Shown here: piece after piece, positions 59,765 to 64,000 of the stretch
Layout: every line of letters starts with the position of its first letter
Position numbering within the stretch: the first letter of the stretch is position 1
From: Litorimonas sp964352855
GTDB lineage: Bacteria; Pseudomonadota; Alphaproteobacteria; Caulobacterales; Maricaulaceae
Direction of reading: 5' to 3'
Assembly (NCBI GenBank): GCA_964352855.1
Contig: CAYGTR010000002.1
Location: forward strand, 78,685 to 142,684
DNA: 64,000 nt
Position numbers and translations under genes: made by a program
Notes under the pieces: generated by a model
What the model was told of the DNA's origin: nothing
The model's input: only the letters and a program-made list of their open reading frames with translations
Database searches by the model: none

Positions 59765-60255
59765 CGTTACTACGCTATCTTATTATCATACTCACAGCTT
59801 TGGGGATTGGTGGATTATTTAGTTCGCAAATCAAAGGCTTTGAAACGCTACGCGCTGAAGGGCGAACAGTCTTTTTAGAGCTCCGCCCCGTTGACCCTCG
59901 CGCGCTTATGCTCGGCGATTATATGGCGCTGCGATATGACCAAGACCGCTTAAGCGAAATAAACAAAGTGGATTTACCTCCCAAGGGCACGCTTGTATTC
60001 AGAGAAGAAGAGGGTGTGGCAAAATTTTATAGCGTTCACGCTGACACACTGAACGAGGATGAATTTCGTCTTGCCTATGTCAAACAAAAGAGAGAGTTAA
60101 ACTTTGGCGGGCCGCGTTTTTATTTCGAAAACTACACGGCACAAGATTATGAAGTCGCGCGATACGGGGTCTTTAAAGTTGATGAGAGCGGGAAAGCTGT
60201 CCTTGTCAGCCTCGCCGACGCAAACCGTAAGATCATAAACCCTAAGCCGCGATAG
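59761..60255 (+). CDS. GDYXXLXY domain-containing protein
   Basis: A 164-aa protein with an N-terminal membrane helix or signal (LLRYLIIILTALGIGGLFSS) and the defining motif GDYMALRYDQ (about residues 59-68). The domain continues with GTLVFREEEGVAKFY and the conserved C-terminal YEVARYGVFKVDESGKAVLVSL. It is always found with DUF2157/DUF4401 proteins, here just upstream with an ATGA overlap. Function unknown. Its last 14 bases overlap the convergent trmFO gene. Confidence 0.88.
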   Translation: MTLLRYLIIILTALGIGGLFSSQIKGFETLRAEGRTVFLELRPVDPRALMLGDYMALRYDQDRLSEINKVDLPPKGTLVFREEEGVAKFYSVHADTLNEDEFRLAYVKQKRELNFGGPRFYFENYTAQDYEVARYGVFKVDESGKAVLVSLADANRKIINPKPR

Positions 60256-61645
60256 ATTTGGTCTCGCTCACCCAGCCATCAATATCGCGAAGGGCACGTT
60301 TCGCTAACAAGCTTTTGCGGAAACGAGTTTTATCTTTACCGCGCAGCCGTCTGCCATTGACTTTGGGGTAGGTGATCTCTTCCTCTATCGGTGGAAAGAG
60401 GCCGAAATTGACATTCATTGGCTGGAATGTGGCTTTTGGGCCGCTTATAAATCCGCCTGTGACATGTTCAACCAAAGCTCCAAGCGCGGTTGTAAGGGGC
60501 GGCATTATATCCTGTCGGCCTAAAGCTTGTGCTGCCGCCAAGCGCCCGGCGAGCAACCCCAACGCCGCCGACTCAACATAGCCTTCCACGCCCATGATTT
60601 GACCGGCAAAGCGCAGGTCCGGCCGCTGCTTTAATTGAAGTTGTGAATTCAGCAGTTTAGGCGAGTTAATGAATGTGTTTCTGTGAATGCCGCCGAGACG
60701 TGCAAAGACAGCTTTTTCTAATCCGGGAATAGTTTTTAAAATTTCGGCTTGTGCGCCATATTTCATCTTCGTTTGAAACCCGACCATATTGTAAAGCGTT
60801 CCAAGGGCATTGTCTTGGCGAAGCTGCACAATCGCATGGGCTTTAACGGTCGGGTTGTGCGGATTAGTCAGGCCGACAGGTTTCATCGGCCCCCAACGTA
60901 AAGTCTCGGCTCCACGCGACGCCATGACTTCAATCGGCAGGCAGCTCTCAAAATAAGGCGTGTCTTTCTCAAAGTCTTTAAATTCGGTTTGTTCTGAGGT
61001 CACCAAGGCTTCGATGAAGGCTTCATATTGCTCTTTGTCGAGGGGGCAGTTGATATAATCCGCCCCATCACCGCCGGGACCTTTTTTATCATAACGTGAC
61101 TGCATCCAGGCAACATCAAAATTGATGCTGTCCTTATAGACGATAGGTGCAATCGCATCGAAAAAAGCAAGGCTGTCTTCACCTGTTGTCTTGAGAATAT
61201 CCTGCGCCAAAGCCGGGGCCGTGAGGGGGCCTGTCGCAATGATTGTGTTTCCCCAGTCTTGCGGCGGCAAACCTTTCACCTCGCCATATTCGATTGTGAC
61301 GAGGGGATGCTGTTGCAAAATAGTGGTGACAGCTTCAGAAAAAGCTTCGCGGTCAACGGCGAGGGCGCCGCCCGCAGGGAGCTTCGTCATATCGCCCATA
61401 CCCATAATGAGACTTCCGGCGCGGCGCATTTCTTCATGCAACAGGCCTACGGCATTGCCCAATGCATCATCAGACCGAAATGAGTTGGAACAGACTAATT
61501 CTGCAAAGCCGTGTCCTTGATGCGCCTCCGTCATACGATGAGGGCGCATTTCATGTAAAACGACGGGCACACCGCGCGAGATACACTGCCAAGCCGCTTC
61601 TGAGCCTGCTAAACCTGCACCGATAATATGAACTGACTTGACCAT
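60242..61645 (-). CDS. trmFO: Methylenetetrahydrofolate--tRNA-(uracil-5-)-methyltransferase
   Basis: A 467-aa flavoprotein that makes 5-methyluridine 54 in tRNA using methylene-tetrahydrofolate and FAD. The FAD fold is VHIIGAGLAGSEAAWQ; family blocks are VVLHEMRPHRMTEAHQ, SNSFRSDDALGNAVGLLHEEMRR, and PMNVNFGLFPPIEEE at the C-terminus. The ATG at 61645 starts exactly before this fold; a frame open to 61768 would add an unlikely extension. It is divergent from the membrane protein at 61721 and converges on the GDYXXLXY gene with a 14-base overlap. Confidence 0.94.
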   Translation of the reverse strand: MVKSVHIIGAGLAGSEAAWQCISRGVPVVLHEMRPHRMTEAHQGHGFAELVCSNSFRSDDALGNAVGLLHEEMRRAGSLIMGMGDMTKLPAGGALAVDREAFSEAVTTILQQHPLVTIEYGEVKGLPPQDWGNTIIATGPLTAPALAQDILKTTGEDSLAFFDAIAPIVYKDSINFDVAWMQSRYDKKGPGGDGADYINCPLDKEQYEAFIEALVTSEQTEFKDFEKDTPYFESCLPIEVMASRGAETLRWGPMKPVGLTNPHNPTVKAHAIVQLRQDNALGTLYNMVGFQTKMKYGAQAEILKTIPGLEKAVFARLGGIHRNTFINSPKLLNSQLQLKQRPDLRFAGQIMGVEGYVESAALGLLAGRLAAAQALGRQDIMPPLTTALGALVEHVTGGFISGPKATFQPMNVNFGLFPPIEEEITYPKVNGRRLRGKDKTRFRKSLLAKRALRDIDGWVSETKSIAA

Positions 61646-61720
61646 GTGCGAGCCAATAAGGCAGGACGAAATAACATGCAATGCGCCAAAAGAGTCGCGG
61701 CTGCTAATGAGAGACAAAAT

Positions 61721-62704
61721 ATGAAAATAGAACCGAGAGATCCATCGGTCGCATTTGATTTTGGGCAAGCCGCAACAGCTTGGTTTAAGACGCCCGGCGG
61801 CAAAGATTATGCGCTTCGATTATGGGTGTGGCATAGCGCTGTCATATTCATCATGTTTCTGGTCACGATACCGTTTTTGATGCCATCTATGGCGGCGATC
61901 ACAGAGGCGAGTTGGATCATGAATAGCGCGACATTCTCCGGTCAAACCGGGGATCCGACACAACTTTGGTCTGCTATGCTGCAGGCGGCTCCCGCCTACA
62001 CGCTTTTCTTTATCGGATTATGGGTTGCAAGCTCGGTCGGAGAAGCGGCGTTATATCGTAAGTATCTGACAGGCGAAGAACCCGCGCGTATCCCTGTCCG
62101 TTTTAATGTATTTGTCTTTCGGAATATGATAGCACAACTTGGTTTTTATTTGGTCTGGTTTGCCGTTATTTTATTGTTGAGCTTAATAATTGGCGTCGTT
62201 GGCGGCGTATTCAGTATCATTAGCCCCGTTCTAGGTGGTATTGTTCTTGTTCTGGGAATGCTTGCTCTTTTTATTTTTATTTTAGCTATATATCCCGTGC
62301 GATTAGCGCCTGCCGCCGCACTAACGGCTTTGAATGAAAAAATACATGTCACCGCCGCAAAAGATATAACCAAACATCGATTCTGGTCGCTCTTTGGCGT
62401 TTATTTAGTCACTTATATCGGCGGCTATATTGCGTATTACATTGTTTATGCCGTTGTTTTGGTGGCGGTGTCCGGTGATGGTAATTTCCTCATGGCGATC
62501 TCAGGCATCGGCACAGAAAATCCACGCGCCGCCTTTGATGCGATGTTGGTGCGTGCGTCGACGCCCTTAGGTATGATCCTATCCGTTTTGGGAATGGCGG
62601 CTCTAGCGGCTGCGTGGTCCGGTTGGATGCTCTGGATCGCAGGAGTCTCCGCCTATGCCGTACGTTGGTGGCAAAGTGATGATCCAAAGGCCGTATTTGA
62701 CTAG
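61721..62704 (+). CDS. Hypothetical polytopic membrane protein
   Basis: A 327-aa membrane protein with about six hydrophobic segments: around residues 36-58, 90-110, 145-175, 180-205, 230-262 and 288-315. No known family is recognised; such proteins are common in Hyphomonadales. The ATG at 61721 precedes KIEPRDPSVAFDFG; an open frame to 61646 overlaps the divergent trmFO promoter. It lies 28 bases before the TonB-like gene on the same strand. Confidence 0.75.
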   Translation: MKIEPRDPSVAFDFGQAATAWFKTPGGKDYALRLWVWHSAVIFIMFLVTIPFLMPSMAAITEASWIMNSATFSGQTGDPTQLWSAMLQAAPAYTLFFIGLWVASSVGEAALYRKYLTGEEPARIPVRFNVFVFRNMIAQLGFYLVWFAVILLLSLIIGVVGGVFSIISPVLGGIVLVLGMLALFIFILAIYPVRLAPAAALTALNEKIHVTAAKDITKHRFWSLFGVYLVTYIGGYIAYYIVYAVVLVAVSGDGNFLMAISGIGTENPRAAFDAMLVRASTPLGMILSVLGMAALAAAWSGWMLWIAGVSAYAVRWWQSDDPKAVFD

Positions 62705-62732
62705 AACGCAGTTTTGAGTTTAGTAAGGAATC

Positions 62733-63890
62733 ATGAAAAAATTACTTTTGTCTCTTGTTTTAGCTTTTGCAATCATCGGCGTAGCGGAAGCACAAATACC
62801 ATCCGAGGTTTTGAAGCCTTATAAGGAATATCAAACGGCATTAGAAAACAAAGAGAATGCTAAGGCTTATAAATCTGCCAAAAAAGCTTGGGAAACAGCC
62901 GAGAAATTAATGGGTGATAGTAAGACAACGGGAGACTTAGCCGCTAACTATGCGATTCTGACCCCAGGAGGAAAAATAAATACATATAAAGAATTTCAGT
63001 CGCGTATGAAGGCGCATGATCGCTCTATAAAACTATCTAAATTTTACGATGCAGAACAAGTCGCAAATATTGAATTAGACAGACACATTAAACGCATTGA
63101 AACAAGTATGAATTTGGTTCGTGCTAACAAAAATGGTTCTAACGTTACAGGAAAATATACTTATTTTACAGATATGGAGAAAGCGCTTGATAAGTATGAT
63201 CTGCGCGGAAGTACTTTCGAAGGTGACCTAGAGGTTCTCCGAGTCCGTTATTATGGAGCGAATGATAAACCAAAAAAAGGTGTTGAGGCTGCACAACGTG
63301 CCGAAATGATTTATAAGAATAGACGTGATAATTTCTCAACGCATTACCCAATAATGTTAAAGTTGTTTAAAGGGAATGTCCTCAAAGACGCAGGGGAGCC
63401 AATACAAGCTGTTTTGGAATATCAAGATGTCATGCAAAATCTTGAAGGCAGACTTCCTGCCGATCATGTTTTCATTAGTGCTGCATTTAAAGAATGGGTG
63501 AAGACACGCACTGATTTGGTAGATGCCGGGCGTTTTAAAGAGGCTGAAGCGGCAGGTCTATGTCGGTGCTGGCCCTTTGAAGAATATGCCGAAGATGTAA
63601 TTCCTTTAGAGCGTATCCCTCCCGCTATGCCGCGTAATGCAAAACGATCCGGTCATGTTAATCTTGTCTTTGATGTAGACGAAACGGGGAAGCCTTTTAA
63701 TATTCGTGTTCTGAGTTCGACAGAAGATATTTTTGAAGAGCCGGCTATCGCGTCAGTTGAAAAATGGCAATACTCCCCGGTGGGGCATGGTGAAACAGAA
63801 GCAAAAATTAGAAAAGGCGTTGCGTCAAAAATCACTTTCAGACTTACCAATAGGCAAGGGAAGATCATTCCCGAAAAAAAAGACGGATGA
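62733..63890 (+). CDS. Exported TonB C-terminal domain protein
   Basis: A 385-aa exported protein. The Sec signal peptide (KKLLLSLVLAFAIIGVAEA) is followed by a long alpha-helical, TPR-like stretch (about 25-270, e.g. YKEYQTALENKENAKAYKSAKKAW). The C-terminus (about 292-375) is a TonB-like domain (PPAMPRNAKRSGHVNLVFDV and SVEKWQYSP). No transmembrane anchor remains after cleavage, so it is not a classic energy transducer. It may be a periplasmic scaffold. AAGGA precedes the ATG at 62733. Confidence 0.83.
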   Translation: MKKLLLSLVLAFAIIGVAEAQIPSEVLKPYKEYQTALENKENAKAYKSAKKAWETAEKLMGDSKTTGDLAANYAILTPGGKINTYKEFQSRMKAHDRSIKLSKFYDAEQVANIELDRHIKRIETSMNLVRANKNGSNVTGKYTYFTDMEKALDKYDLRGSTFEGDLEVLRVRYYGANDKPKKGVEAAQRAEMIYKNRRDNFSTHYPIMLKLFKGNVLKDAGEPIQAVLEYQDVMQNLEGRLPADHVFISAAFKEWVKTRTDLVDAGRFKEAEAAGLCRCWPFEEYAEDVIPLERIPPAMPRNAKRSGHVNLVFDVDETGKPFNIRVLSSTEDIFEEPAIASVEKWQYSPVGHGETEAKIRKGVASKITFRLTNRQGKIIPEKKDG

Positions 63891-63905
63891 GCTTGGTTAG
63901 CTTTT

Positions 63906-64000
63906 TTAAGCCCTCTTCCGACCTTTATCTCGTTCCAAGAGTGGTCCTAGATAGCGGCCTGTCCAACTCGCCTTGACTTTGGCGACGTCTTCGGGCGTTC
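63906..64000 (-). CDS. uvrA: Excinuclease ABC subunit A, C-terminal end (truncated by window edge)
   Basis: Only the last 31 codons are in the window. Translated on the minus strand they read TPEDVAKVKASWTGRYLGPLLERD and a short basic tail, which is the recognisable UvrA C-terminus (consensus GTPEEVAxxxxSxTGxxL). UvrA detects bulky DNA lesions in nucleotide excision repair. It converges on the TonB-C gene with a 15-base gap. The frame is inferred from the protein pattern because the open part is short. Confidence 0.82.
   Translation of the reverse strand, partial: TPEDVAKVKASWTGRYLGPLLERDKGRKRA

Noticed and set aside
63889..63908. AGCT-N5-AGCT followed by a T run after the TonB-C gene
   Set aside because: The stem is only four base pairs, too weak to call a terminator.
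1..64000. tRNA genes, CRISPR arrays, insertion sequences or attachment sites
   Set aside because: Gaps are short and by eye show no cloverleaf, repeat-spacer pattern, transposase or flanking direct repeats.

Overview
The window reads as ordinary chromosome from a low-to-medium GC, Caulobacterales/Hyphomonadales-like alphaproteobacterium. This assignment is inference from gene content. The supporting evidence is the order SPOR protein–nagZ–scpA–scpB–tatABC, a ybjN-like gene next to proC, an alphaproteobacterial TrmFO, and a Caulobacter-type ceramide locus. I see no insertion sequence, prophage, CRISPR array, rRNA or tRNA. Genes are dense; the only gap above 300 bases is 42054-42374.

Layout. 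(1) 1-6975: the end of an OmpR-type regulator with its EnvZ-like kinase, a leftward housekeeping run (lipoprotein, trhO, GST, ybjN-like, proC), and a TolB/TPR protein that may be a regulator. (2) 7075-18962: a rightward carbohydrate cluster. It holds a Gfo/Idh/MocA dehydrogenase, two TIM-barrel isomerase/epimerase-like proteins (one cytoplasmic, one predicted lipoprotein), an MFS transporter, a Tat-exported small subunit, three tandem GMC flavoproteins each with a Cys motif matching a [3Fe-4S] site, and a GH10-like glycosidase. It looks like an oxidative glycoside-processing system in which a keto-sugar is made in the periplasm, cleaved, imported and reduced. (3) 19091-24712: an acyl-CoA dehydrogenase pair, a CAP-domain protein, a class A PBP and a YcgN-like protein.

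(4) 24938-41496: a sphingolipid island on both strands. Acyl-AMP ligase, epimerase-like reductase, ACP and serine palmitoyltransferase run rightward. LptF-like, LptG-like, lipid kinase and a Tam41-like cytidylyltransferase run leftward. DUF2141 protein, ceramide-synthase-like GNAT protein, nucleotidyltransferase, flippase, HAD phosphatase, CDP-glycerol-transferase-like protein, CFA synthase and an LpxO-like hydroxylase run rightward. Together they suggest synthesis of ceramide, its phosphorylation, addition of a glycerophosphate-like head group and transport toward the outer membrane.

(5) 41499-64000: core genes. These are an XRE regulator, a 66-aa protein, gph, glmU, rpiA, gor, SPOR protein, nagZ, scpAB, tatABC, a LysM protein, yajC-secDF, sodB, a squalene/phytoene-synthase-like protein, a DUF2157-DUF4401 fusion with a GDYXXLXY partner, trmFO, a membrane protein, a TonB-C protein, and the tail of uvrA at the right edge.

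The two regions that best repay attention are the redox glycoside cluster and the sphingolipid island with its Tam41-like, Lpt-like and CDP-glycerol-transferase-like members.
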